A stretch of DNA of 5,680 bases from Acidobacteriota bacterium (GTDB lineage: Bacteria > Acidobacteriota > UBA6911), in NCBI GenBank assembly GCA_023265215.1, contig JAHFUH010000379.1, forward strand, positions 1 through 5,680, read 5' to 3'. The first letter of the stretch is position 1; each line of letters starts with the position of its first letter. The position numbers were made by a program, and so were the translations under genes. This document shows, piece after piece, positions 1-5,606 of this stretch. Under the pieces are notes generated by a model. It saw nothing but the letters and a program-made list of their open reading frames with translations. It did not search any database and had not been told where the DNA came from.

Positions 1-4
1 GAGC

Positions 5-214
5 GCAAGGCGCGAGGAGGAGGCGATGCGGGGACATCGTTGACGACGAGCAACGCAGCGATCGCGCTGGGCCGCTGCGCGGACCCAGATCGTGCAAGCC
101 CCATGCGGCTGGGCCTTCGGACCCAGATCCCTTCGGGTTCCGGCTTCGCGCGGGCATCTGCAGCGTTGCCGCTCCTCGACGATGGCACCGCATCGCCTCC
201 TCCTCGCGCCTTGC
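5..214. repeat. Long imperfect inverted repeat, GC-rich structured element
   Basis: Bases 5-31 are perfectly complementary to 188-214 (27 bp, no mismatch). Pairing continues inwards to 58/161 with about 22 of 30 matches, giving 54-bp arms around a loop of roughly 100 bases. The loop has its own small hairpins: CTGGG/CCCAG stems at 67-88 and 109-126, the second closed by TTCG, and CCC-TTC-GGG at 129-137. ACCCAGATC occurs twice in the loop (83-91 and 121-129). A further 10-bp inverted pair lies at 147-156 and 218-227. This looks like a dispersed palindromic repeat or a folded non-coding element; an open frame at 40-252 inside it resembles no protein I know. The element may extend beyond the left edge. 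Its family is not recognised. Confidence 0.75.
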
Positions 215-267
215 ATCTGCCCGCGCGCAGCCAGAAACGCGGCCCCTCCTAATACTCGGACTGGCTC

Positions 268-474
268 CTAGCGCTCGATTTTGAATCCAATCTTCAGGAC
301 TACCTGAAACTCTGCGACCTTATCATTCTTGATCATGCCGCGCTGTTCAACAACTTCAAACCAATCCATACCCCGGATTGTCTGCGAAGCGTCGGCAAGG
401 GCGGATCTGACCGCTTCCGAAAAACTGACAGGCGATGTCCCAATTATTTCGATTTTTTTATATGTTCCCGGCAT
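268..474 (-). CDS. dod: Dodecin, flavin-binding storage/buffer protein
   Basis: This 68-residue protein matches the dodecin family over its full length, which is the family's usual size. Visible family features are the N-terminal YKKIEIIGTSP strand (residues 5-15), a helix with AVRSALADAS (21-30), WFEVVEQRG (38-46) and the C-terminal strand FQVVLKIGFKIE (56-67). Trp38 corresponds to the tryptophan that stacks on the flavin isoalloxazine ring, and Gln57 to the flavin-contacting glutamine. Known dodecins form hollow cytosolic dodecamers that bind FMN, riboflavin or lumichrome (and CoA in some bacteria) and are thought to buffer free flavin. The ATG is preceded by a strong AAGGAGGAG site. The start lies inside the 3' end of trmO, so the two are probably co-transcribed and perhaps translationally coupled. 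The TAG stop is about 40 bases from the GC-rich repeat. Confidence 0.93.
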   Translation of the reverse strand: MPGTYKKIEIIGTSPVSFSEAVRSALADASQTIRGMDWFEVVEQRGMIKNDKVAEFQVVLKIGFKIER

Positions 475-944
475 TCAGAATCTCCTCCTTGATCTTGTTT
501 TCGTTTTTCAGCTTCTTCCAGCCACCCCCGCCGCAATTGGTCCATCGGCACGCTTGATGTATACGGCTTGATGTCCAGAACGGGAGTCCCATCGAGCATG
601 TCAATTCCGCGCAGATGCAGATTAGATCCCTCTCGTCGAGCCAGCTCAACCACGGTCAATCCGATGGGATTAGGTCTGCGCGGAGAATGAGTTGAAAACA
701 CTCCATGCGGCAGATCGTCGGTCGGAGGCCGGCCAATGAGTTCGAAGCCCTGCGCTTTGTGAAAAACCCAGAGAATAAGCAAATGGGAATAACCCTCGAT
801 ATCCTGGAGTCCCTCCTCAAACTCAGCCAACACCTCCAGAATTCCATCCATGGTGTGGGTTGTTCCAAGTCCTTTCGGCACTTGTTGGGTGTCCTGATAA
901 GGACTTCGAATATATCCAATTGACCGCATTTTCCATTCGTCCAT
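444..944 (-). CDS. trmO: tRNA (N6-threonylcarbamoyladenosine-37) methyltransferase TrmO/TsaA family
   Basis: This 166-residue protein belongs to the TrmO (TsaA/YaeB, UPF0066) family, which uses S-adenosylmethionine to methylate t6A37 of some tRNAs to m6t6A. Visible motifs are IGYIRSPY (residues 9-16), the signature HSPRRPNPIGLTVVEL (86-101) and DMLDGTPVLDIKPY (115-128), in the family's order. At 166 residues it is the short form without the extra C-terminal domain of the E. coli protein. The C-terminus is a charged, probably disordered Lys/Glu tail. I chose the ATG at 944 over an in-frame GTG at 959, because GAGGGG stands 3-4 bases before the ATG and the best -10 box would leave the GTG almost no leader. 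The TAA stop lies 31 bases inside the dodecin gene. Confidence 0.92.
   Translation of the reverse strand: MDEWKMRSIGYIRSPYQDTQQVPKGLGTTHTMDGILEVLAEFEEGLQDIEGYSHLLILWVFHKAQGFELIGRPPTDDLPHGVFSTHSPRRPNPIGLTVVELARREGSNLHLRGIDMLDGTPVLDIKPYTSSVPMDQLRRGWLEEAEKRKQDQGGDSECREHIKKSK
482..490 (-). promoter_or_regulatory. Ribosome binding site of the dodecin gene
   Basis: On the minus strand AAGGAGGAG lies 7 bases before the ATG at 474. It sits inside the coding end of trmO, so dodecin has its own strong initiation site despite the overlap. This suggests more dodecin than TrmO is made from a shared message (inference). Confidence 0.8.
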
Positions 945-972
945 AATCCCCTCACGCACTGCACGTAGCTGA

Positions 973-978
973 ATTATA
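973..978 (-). promoter_or_regulatory. Candidate -10 box for trmO-dodecin
   Basis: A perfect TATAAT is read on the minus strand at 978-973 in the 85-base gap between the divergent trmO and GDPD genes. It predicts a transcript start near 966, about 20 bases before the ATG at 944. No good -35 hexamer is visible at 16-18 bases upstream (the sequence there is near CATAGT), so the call rests on the -10 box alone. Confidence 0.45.
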
Positions 979-1029
979 GAACATTGACGCGTTGACTATG
1001 AGCCTGTTAATCAATAAGTTTGTAAAATA

Positions 1030-1809
1030 ATGTTTCCAAACACAAAAAACACGCCACAGGTTGTTGCCCATAGAGGCGCCTCGGGACATGCTCCCGAAAC
1101 GACGCTGGAAGCATATAGGATCGCTCTTCAAATGGCTGTGGATTTTGTGGAAGTGGATGTCCACAAAACTCACGACGGCGAAATTGTGTGTATTCACGAT
1201 CCCAATGTTAGCAGGACCACAAACGGCAAAGGGCGCGTTGCAGATCTAACTCTGCCGGAACTGAAGCTCTTGGATGCCGGGACCTGGTTCAATGAAAAAT
1301 ATCCGCGGAAGGCGCGTCCGGAATTCGCCTGTTCGCGGATTCCCAGCCTTCAGGAGATACTGGATTTGCTAAGAGAAAATGAAGCCGGAATTTATGTCGA
1401 GATAAAAGATCCCGAGCTTTACCCGCCGGATTTCGAATCTTCTCTGGTGTCGCTCATCCGCCGCAACTGTTTTGAAAGCCGAACTTTATTTCTATCATTC
1501 AATCAGCAATCGCTGGTAAAAACCAAAAATATCTACCCTTCCATTCCAACAGCTCTTTTAATTTCGAGGCTCGCGGAAAATCCGGTTCAGGCTGCCCTGG
1601 CCATCATGGCCGACGAAGTGGCAATCCGGCACGATCTCGCAAATTCGGATTTCGTCAAGGCCGCGCATGAAAAGGGTTTGTCCGTATCAGTCTGGACAGT
1701 CGACGAACCGGAGGATCTCCGGCGCATGATCAACTTAGGCGTTGACCGCATTATCACCAATTATCCCGACCGGCTTCAAAAGGTAGACGCGGCGTCTCGC
1801 CGCGTTTGA
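1030..1809 (+). CDS. ugpQ: Glycerophosphodiester phosphodiesterase (GDPD/UgpQ type)
   Basis: This 259-residue protein is a complete GDPD-family TIM barrel, which hydrolyses glycerophosphodiesters to glycerol-3-phosphate and an alcohol. The hallmark HRGASGHAPETT is at residues 14-25 (catalytic His14, Arg15; metal-ligand candidate Glu41 and Asp43 in VEVDVHKTHDG, 40-50), the second catalytic His56 is in CIHDPNVSRTTNGKG (54-68), and YVEIKDPE (122-129) supplies Glu124 and Lys126. The C-terminal strands VSVWTVDEPEDL and GVDRIITNYPDRL complete the barrel. No signal peptide or membrane segment is seen and the length fits the cytosolic UgpQ form. The ATG has no clear Shine-Dalgarno sequence, only an AT-rich leader. 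The last eight or nine residues (VDAASRRV) are encoded by one arm of a palindromic repeat, so the native C-terminus has probably been replaced or extended. The gene symbol rests on family similarity only. Confidence 0.92.
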   Translation: MFPNTKNTPQVVAHRGASGHAPETTLEAYRIALQMAVDFVEVDVHKTHDGEIVCIHDPNVSRTTNGKGRVADLTLPELKLLDAGTWFNEKYPRKARPEFACSRIPSLQEILDLLRENEAGIYVEIKDPELYPPDFESSLVSLIRRNCFESRTLFLSFNQQSLVKTKNIYPSIPTALLISRLAENPVQAALAIMADEVAIRHDLANSDFVKAAHEKGLSVSVWTVDEPEDLRRMINLGVDRIITNYPDRLQKVDAASRRV

Positions 1810-1858
1810 TTCGCCGTTGCCGAAGCGACGCCACGCGGCGAGACGCCGTGTCTACCTT
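1780..1858. repeat. Palindromic repeat / likely bidirectional terminator between convergent genes
   Basis: Arm 1780-1805 is complementary to arm 1833-1858 over 26 bp with one mismatch, which would be a G-U type pair in one transcript. The 27-base loop holds a small internal TCGC/GCGA pair. No long T-run follows either arm, so termination is inferred from the very stable GC-rich stem and its place between convergent genes. The left arm is translated as the end of the GDPD gene, whose TGA lies in the loop at 1807-1809. In the right arm TAG (minus, 1854-1852) is the stop of the peptidase gene. It resembles the dispersed REP-like palindromes common in repeat-rich environmental genomes. Confidence 0.75.
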
Positions 1859-3525
1859 GAAAGCTGCTGGGCCGTGGTAAATTTCGGCTCGATGTCCACC
1901 GGAATATCTCGGAGCTTTTCCAGCACTTTCTGGATTTCAGATCTGATGATGCCCAGCCTGGAAAGCAAATCCTTTGCTTTCGAATAATTCCCTTCGGCTT
2001 CCAAGGTCAACAATTCACGGGTAAGTGCCATTACCCCATCTTTGACTTTCGCCTGGTTCACCGAAAAGGTCCCATCTCTTTCAATTAAAAAAGCTCCGTA
2101 ATCAAGCAAAAAATTAAGCTGCAGCGCGTTTCCGCGGCCATGAGCTTCCGAAATTCCAAATCGGATCGAACGAAATGCGGAAGACAGAAACGTATCGTAG
2201 ATGCTCTCCTGCAGATCTTTCCCAAGGACTCCCTGATCTATCAGGCGCTGAAGTGCGAACAACCCTGAAATATCGGCCTTTGCCTCTTCAATTGTGCTGT
2301 AAGTGTCCTTAAGTTCCTGGCGCACTGTTGTATCGCGCCCGCCGACGCGAATTGCATGCGGACCGAGGCCATGCATCAACTCGTGCATAATGATGTGGGT
2401 GAAGAACGCGTCGAATGAGACATGGCCCTGATCGCGGCTTGAAAGCACGGATTTCGAGATTGGGACCAGGACGATTTTGAATTTTGCGTCCTGCACGTTC
2501 TTCAGCATAACGCGCTTAGCCCCTTTTTCCCTGATGACGCGTTCATCATTGGGAAGATTGAATGCCGCCGTCTGGACACCGTGATTGCCGTCCCCGGATG
2601 CAAGGATCTCATTCACAACCCTTATCGGCGCCATTGAACCCAACCTTGGATTCCGGTATTTGGCGTCGAGCGGGAGGTTGTTCTCAATATCCTGAAGATG
2701 GGAACTCAAATTCGAGAGCTTTTTGGTTTCGGCGTCATCACGGATTGCGATGAATGCTTCGAAAGCCGCTTTGGCATTGAACCATTCATCTTCATAGACT
2801 TCGTACGGGCCGATCGTTGGTTCGATGCTGGAATCCAGCTCCATCCAGGCTACGTCGCTTTCATAATAATCATTGCTCAAAAAGGCGTCTGCCCTTTTCG
2901 ATAAATAAGCCTTGAGACTGGGCTGAGCGGTAAGTGAAGCGGCTTCCTGTAATAAGCCGGCCGCCATAACGAGTTCCTCTTGATACTCCAGGTTATACGG
3001 AACCACCTGATAATTTCCCGGTTTTGAGTTCTTCTGATACCGAACCGCAGTAAAAAAGCCCATAGCATTAGAATGTTCTGCTGCTGAAAGCCCTTTCAGC
3101 CACGATTCTATTTCTTTTTTTGATGCGCCTGTCGGGTAGAAATTCGCTTCTTCCGGCTTCTTAGGCGCACCGGGAATAAAAGCTTCATTATTATCCAGCC
3201 GGGACCAGGGGCCTTTGTTCATGAGAAAATAATGCAGCCTCGCCCGGCCCAGCGGCGTTGGGTCCTTCAAAAGATCAAGAAGCATCGACTCGTTGCCGGC
3301 CCAGACCTGGCGCAGAAAAAGCGAATCCATGATCAACCCCGCACTCACCAGTTTGGCCAGTGCCTGTTTTTCACGCGTCGGCAATTTGGAGATATCCGCT
3401 GAGATCTCGACCGGCGCAAACCGCTTTGTCATGGTTTCGAGCTTTTTCAGATCCGGCATGGTTGCCTCCTGAGCTTGAATCGAGAGGGAAATAAGAATTC
3501 CAGCAAGCAGCAATCGTTTGCACAT
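1852..3525 (-). CDS. Putative exported zinc peptidase, M49 (DPP III)-like
   Basis: From the ATG at 3525 the product is 557 residues. It begins with a plausible signal peptide: a short MCKR n-region, hydrophobic LLLAGILISLSI and a polar QAQEA cleavage region, so export to the periplasm is likely. The catalytic site HELMHGLGPH has zinc-ligand candidates His381 and His385 with general base Glu382, and a downstream STIEEAKADISGLFAL helix (from about 410) carries Glu413/Glu414 as the third ligand. The HExxH plus EExxAD arrangement resembles M49 dipeptidyl-peptidase III and the DPP III-like domain seen with some Nudix proteins, though true DPP III has HExxGH. An upstream region rich in WAGNES, LGRARLHYFL and KGPWSRLDNNE is typical of this M49-like group as I recall it. 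The frame stays open to 3768, but those extra 81 codons look non-coding. A start at 3459, with a better ribosome site, would remove the signal peptide. Substrate unknown. Confidence 0.7.
   Translation of the reverse strand: MCKRLLLAGILISLSIQAQEATMPDLKKLETMTKRFAPVEISADISKLPTREKQALAKLVSAGLIMDSLFLRQVWAGNESMLLDLLKDPTPLGRARLHYFLMNKGPWSRLDNNEAFIPGAPKKPEEANFYPTGASKKEIESWLKGLSAAEHSNAMGFFTAVRYQKNSKPGNYQVVPYNLEYQEELVMAAGLLQEAASLTAQPSLKAYLSKRADAFLSNDYYESDVAWMELDSSIEPTIGPYEVYEDEWFNAKAAFEAFIAIRDDAETKKLSNLSSHLQDIENNLPLDAKYRNPRLGSMAPIRVVNEILASGDGNHGVQTAAFNLPNDERVIREKGAKRVMLKNVQDAKFKIVLVPISKSVLSSRDQGHVSFDAFFTHIIMHELMHGLGPHAIRVGGRDTTVRQELKDTYSTIEEAKADISGLFALQRLIDQGVLGKDLQESIYDTFLSSAFRSIRFGISEAHGRGNALQLNFLLDYGAFLIERDGTFSVNQAKVKDGVMALTRELLTLEAEGNYSKAKDLLSRLGIIRSEIQKVLEKLRDIPVDIEPKFTTAQQLSR
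3459..3470 (-). promoter_or_regulatory. Strong Shine-Dalgarno before an alternative peptidase start
   Basis: AGGAGG at 3470-3465 stands 5 bases before an in-frame ATG at 3459, whereas the ATG at 3525 has no recognisable site. The same bases encode AQEAT, the expected cleavage zone of the signal peptide, so the match could be accidental. A TATAAG box at 3534-3529 would place a transcript start at about 3522, which would favour the internal ATG if it is real. The start therefore remains open: exported form from 3525, or cytosolic form from 3459. Confidence 0.4.
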
Positions 3526-3771
3526 GATCTTATAGTAACTCGAATACCAAAAGACTGGCAATACAGCGTGGTCTGCGCCACTTCCGCGCCCCGTTGTCCC
3601 AGTTTTCCTCGTAAATCCATTTGCTTGTATCCTGAAAAGCAGCAATTTCTTGAGCCACTTGAATGCCCAGAAGAGGAAATTGACCTTTAGCCCAAACTGT
3701 CGGAGCAGGAAAGACAGGAATTTTGGTGAGGCCAAACGCAGTCTGCGCTTCGCCGATGTCTTCTCCATAAT
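3526..3771. other. Non-coding spacer upstream of the peptidase gene
   Basis: No convincing gene was found in these 246 bases. Open frames of 71-83 codons cross it on both strands, overlap one another, lack ribosome sites and match no family I know. The minus-strand frame 3781-3530 starts within a unit of the 21-bp array and ends at the peptidase start. Bases 3751-3771 may be one more, decayed 21-bp unit: TTCT keeps the expected place in the unit. Any promoter of the peptidase gene should lie here; TATAAG at 3534-3529 is the only box-like sequence, and no -35 partner is at normal spacing. Confidence 0.5.
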
Positions 3772-4086
3772 GCAGAAACATTTCTAAGCGACGCAGAAAA
3801 TGGTCGGAGCGACGCAGAAATGTTTCTGGGACACACCGATTGTTTTCTCAACGAGGAAGAACATGATCCTGGCAGCGGAGAAGATATTCTCAAGGACCGA
3901 GATTACAATCTCCATCGCTGAAAAGATCTTTTCGGTCCCTGAAAACATCTTTTCAAAGCCTCAGAAATGTTTCTAAGCGACTCAGAAATGTTTCTGCGTC
4001 GCTCCGACCATTTTCTTAATGTCGGAGACCTTTATTGGAAAGATGCAGAAGATGGTCGCAAGCATTGAAATCATCTTCTGTAGATT
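3772..4086. repeat. Array of fifteen 21-bp units with phased palindromic cores
   Basis: Units start at 3772 and every 21 bases thereafter, without any insertion or deletion, through 4086. Typical units read AGAAATGTTTCT then AAGCGAC or GCGTCGC (for example 3963-3981, 3984-4002). At least eight units (1, 3, 6, 7, 8, 9, 10, 11) carry a dyad of 5-7 bp per arm centred on unit position 8.5: AGAAACATTTCT (3774), GAGATTACAATCTC (3899), GAAAAGATCTTTTC (3920). The others keep one half-site, AGAA on the left or TTTCT on the right. Every reading frame on both strands has at least one stop inside the array, so it is not a single coding sequence now. Twenty-one base pairs are two turns of B-DNA, so dyads face one side of the helix. 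Candidates are an array of protein-binding sites, a structured RNA, or a decayed heptad-repeat gene. Confidence 0.85.
3795..4016. repeat. 26-bp perfect inverted pair inside the 21-bp array
   Basis: Bases 3795-3820 (units 2-3) are the exact reverse complement of 3991-4016 (units 11-12). The match extends inwards to 3830/3981 with three mismatches in the next ten positions. The arms are 170 bases apart, and the core centre keeps unit position 8.5 in both orientations. A long hairpin enclosing units 4-10 is possible in single-stranded DNA or RNA. Confidence 0.85.
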
Positions 4087-4095
4087 GTTAGATTG

Positions 4096-4155
4096 TGGAC
4101 ACCCATTAATGGAATCTGCGAGGAGTCTGGGAATCTGGGGAATCTGGACACCCAT
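4096..4155 (+). repeat. Paired TGGACACCCAT motifs, left flank of the transposase
   Basis: TGGACACCCAT occurs at 4096-4106 and again at 4145-4155, 49 bases apart. The first copy runs into a 10-bp perfect palindrome, CCATTAATGG (4103-4112). Between the copies, GGAATCTG-like words recur (4111, 4130, 4139). The motif is the inverse of the pair on the other side of the transposase gene, so these are probably recognition sequences or ends of the element. Confidence 0.75.
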
Positions 4156-4422
4156 CGTTTCGCCAAGTTTCGATTATTCTTTCCCTCTGTTCCTGGTCTC
4201 TTTCCGGCTTCTCGCTTTCTGTTTGTCCGTCAAAACGGAAAAGAAGTCCTGCAAAATGGTTCGAGAGAAGCCCTTTGGACGAATTTTGGAAATTATTCTT
4301 TCAATTGGCCAAAAATTCGGCGGCGATTTCAACAGGAAAAACCGAAGGGACAAACGAGCGGGAGCATAGTTCAACTGTTCGACATAACGTGAATACCGGG
4401 CTCATATTAAAAAGCTATCAGA
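4156..4422. other. Non-coding 3' flank of the transposase gene
   Basis: These 267 bases sit between the left motifs and the transposase stop. Overlapping plus-strand frames of about 100 codons cross the area, but they begin in repeats, lack ribosome sites and look like nothing known. Small structures are visible: a TCCGT-CAAA-ACGGA hairpin at 4226-4239 and an inverted pair GTTTGTCC (4221) / GGACAAAC (4348). No terminator with a T-run follows the transposase gene. Confidence 0.5.
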
Positions 4423-5535
4423 CTATGTGAAAGCAGACCGAGCAGTCGACAATCCTTTGAACCAAGACCTATCGAGCCGACCGGCAAATTCACGTATATG
4501 GGCAATACTGCCGGCGACAAGCCGAAATGCAGCGCCAAAATGCGAAACTGTTTCAACCCATGCCTTGGGAACAGCTCCAATCCGATTCAGGATCGGTTCA
4601 ATGCGGGCGTCGATGAATCCGCGTTTGTCCGAGCGAATCATGCGACCCGATTGATCCACAAGATCGAAATAGTCAATGGCAGACATCTCGAGGATTCCGC
4701 GCCTATAGGAGTTCGATTGAATCGGGCATAGCCAAAAACCGGCAGAGTCTGGATCATGAATAAAATTGCCTGAACCAGAAACAACTCCCGGCGTTGCAAC
4801 AGGACTGTCCGCGACGTCTTTCGGCTGAGGAGAATAATCTCCAGCATGGCAGGAATCACCATTTTGTGCCGTTGATTCCCCGCCCGGCGCCATTGTTTCT
4901 TTTCGCCAGGCACGAATTCGTTCCTGGATGCTAGTGAAGTCGCTGCCTTCGGGAGTCGATGCCACGCCGGCCCGAATCAGATTCAGATCAACATAGACCA
5001 TGCATGCCGCCGTCGCGGCTTCATCAAGCAGGGCCTGACATTTAAAGCGCGATTCCCAGAATCTGCCCTTGACCTTGTCTTCTTTGTTGGCCTCGCGAGC
5101 GATGAATTCATTGAGTTTGGCCATGAACCAACTCAGGCTGCAAAGCCGCTTGCGCAGAACCGCAATGCGTTCCGGACAATCCGCCAATGCTCTGATTTGC
5201 TCTTCATGAGTAATCGCCTTTTTGCGGCCTGCCTGAGGGCAAAGCTCAAACCAACGAGCGGCGACGTCGTGATCCGACCAGGAAGCCAAAATGTCCGGGC
5301 GCGTACGCAGAATAGTATGAGGGTGGTTTTCCATTATGGCGTAACCGCATACATCAATCGCAAAGATGGAGGCAAGGAAACGTAATCGATCCAATATCCA
5401 TTTCTTGCGATGGGAGAAATCTCTGCCAGTGAGGGCATCCTGTCCGCATAGAAATGCCCGGCGGACGCATCGGGTGAAGCAGTGGTAAACTCCTTCCTCT
5501 CCTTCTTTGACATATTTGCCTCTCGGCAATCCCAT
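4423..5535 (-). CDS. Transposase, Y1/IS200-like HUH family (RAYT-like)
   Basis: This 370-residue protein has the Y1 transposase fold at its N-terminus: VYHCFTRCVRRAFLCG (residues 16-31), a helix with KKWILDRL and IFAIDVCGYAIMENHPHTILR (57-77), where His71 and His73 form the metal-binding HUH motif. GRFWESRFKCQALLDE (157-172) and VYVDLNLIRAG (180-190) follow; Tyr181 is the likely nucleophile that attacks single-stranded DNA. The C-terminal half contains a conserved extension of this large subfamily, with YFDLVDQSGRMIRSDKRG, a PILNRIG helix and a final RLDRSWFKGLSTARSAF, so the gene appears full length and intact. A glycine/serine- and proline-rich linker separates the halves. AAGGAGG precedes the ATG by 6 bases. 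Such proteins cut and join at short palindromes (REP or subterminal hairpins); the flanking TGGACACCCA motifs are the natural candidates. Confidence 0.88.
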   Translation of the reverse strand: MGLPRGKYVKEGEEGVYHCFTRCVRRAFLCGQDALTGRDFSHRKKWILDRLRFLASIFAIDVCGYAIMENHPHTILRTRPDILASWSDHDVAARWFELCPQAGRKKAITHEEQIRALADCPERIAVLRKRLCSLSWFMAKLNEFIAREANKEDKVKGRFWESRFKCQALLDEAATAACMVYVDLNLIRAGVASTPEGSDFTSIQERIRAWRKETMAPGGESTAQNGDSCHAGDYSPQPKDVADSPVATPGVVSGSGNFIHDPDSAGFWLCPIQSNSYRRGILEMSAIDYFDLVDQSGRMIRSDKRGFIDARIEPILNRIGAVPKAWVETVSHFGAAFRLVAGSIAHIREFAGRLDRSWFKGLSTARSAFT

Positions 5536-5541
5536 GGTTCG

Positions 5542-5548
5542 CCTCCTT
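5542..5548 (-). promoter_or_regulatory. Ribosome binding site of the transposase gene
   Basis: AAGGAGG on the minus strand, 6 bases before the ATG at 5535, fixes the start. No convincing promoter was found in the 70 bases upstream (toward the right motifs). Confidence 0.8.
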
Positions 5549-5606
5549 TCCAGTCTACTAATGGCAAACCACAGAAATGAGCAAAGAAATTATTTAGGGG
5601 AATTGT

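Noticed and set aside
40..252. 70-codon plus-strand frame within the GC-rich repeat
   Set aside because: It lies wholly in an inverted repeat, has no ribosome site, and its Ala/Pro/Arg-rich translation is what GC-rich palindromes give by chance.
984..1020. Plus-strand promoter for the GDPD gene (TTGACG or TTGACT with TTAATC/TAAGTT)
   Set aside because: The -35-like words are good, but the -10 candidates match only about half of the consensus and would place the start of transcription at or beyond the ATG; not strong enough to list.
3526..3768. 81-residue N-terminal extension of the peptidase
   Set aside because: The frame is open, but the sequence is basic and of random look, precedes a good signal peptide, and no ribosome site is found near 3768.
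3530..3781. 83-codon minus-strand frame between the array and the peptidase
   Set aside because: It starts inside a 21-bp unit, lacks a ribosome site, overlaps other frames and resembles no family I know. A gene remnant is possible but not supported.
3828..3837. GGGACACACC in array unit 3 as a copy of the TGGACACCCA motif
   Set aside because: Two mismatches in ten in a repeat-rich region; a chance resemblance is likely.
3772..4086. CRISPR array
   Set aside because: The 21-bp units are contiguous with no unique spacers, and no cas gene is present.
4019..4392. Two overlapping plus-strand frames of about 100-116 codons left of the transposase
   Set aside because: They begin in the array or motif repeats, have no ribosome sites, and their Phe/Ser-rich or Arg/Lys-rich translations look non-coding.
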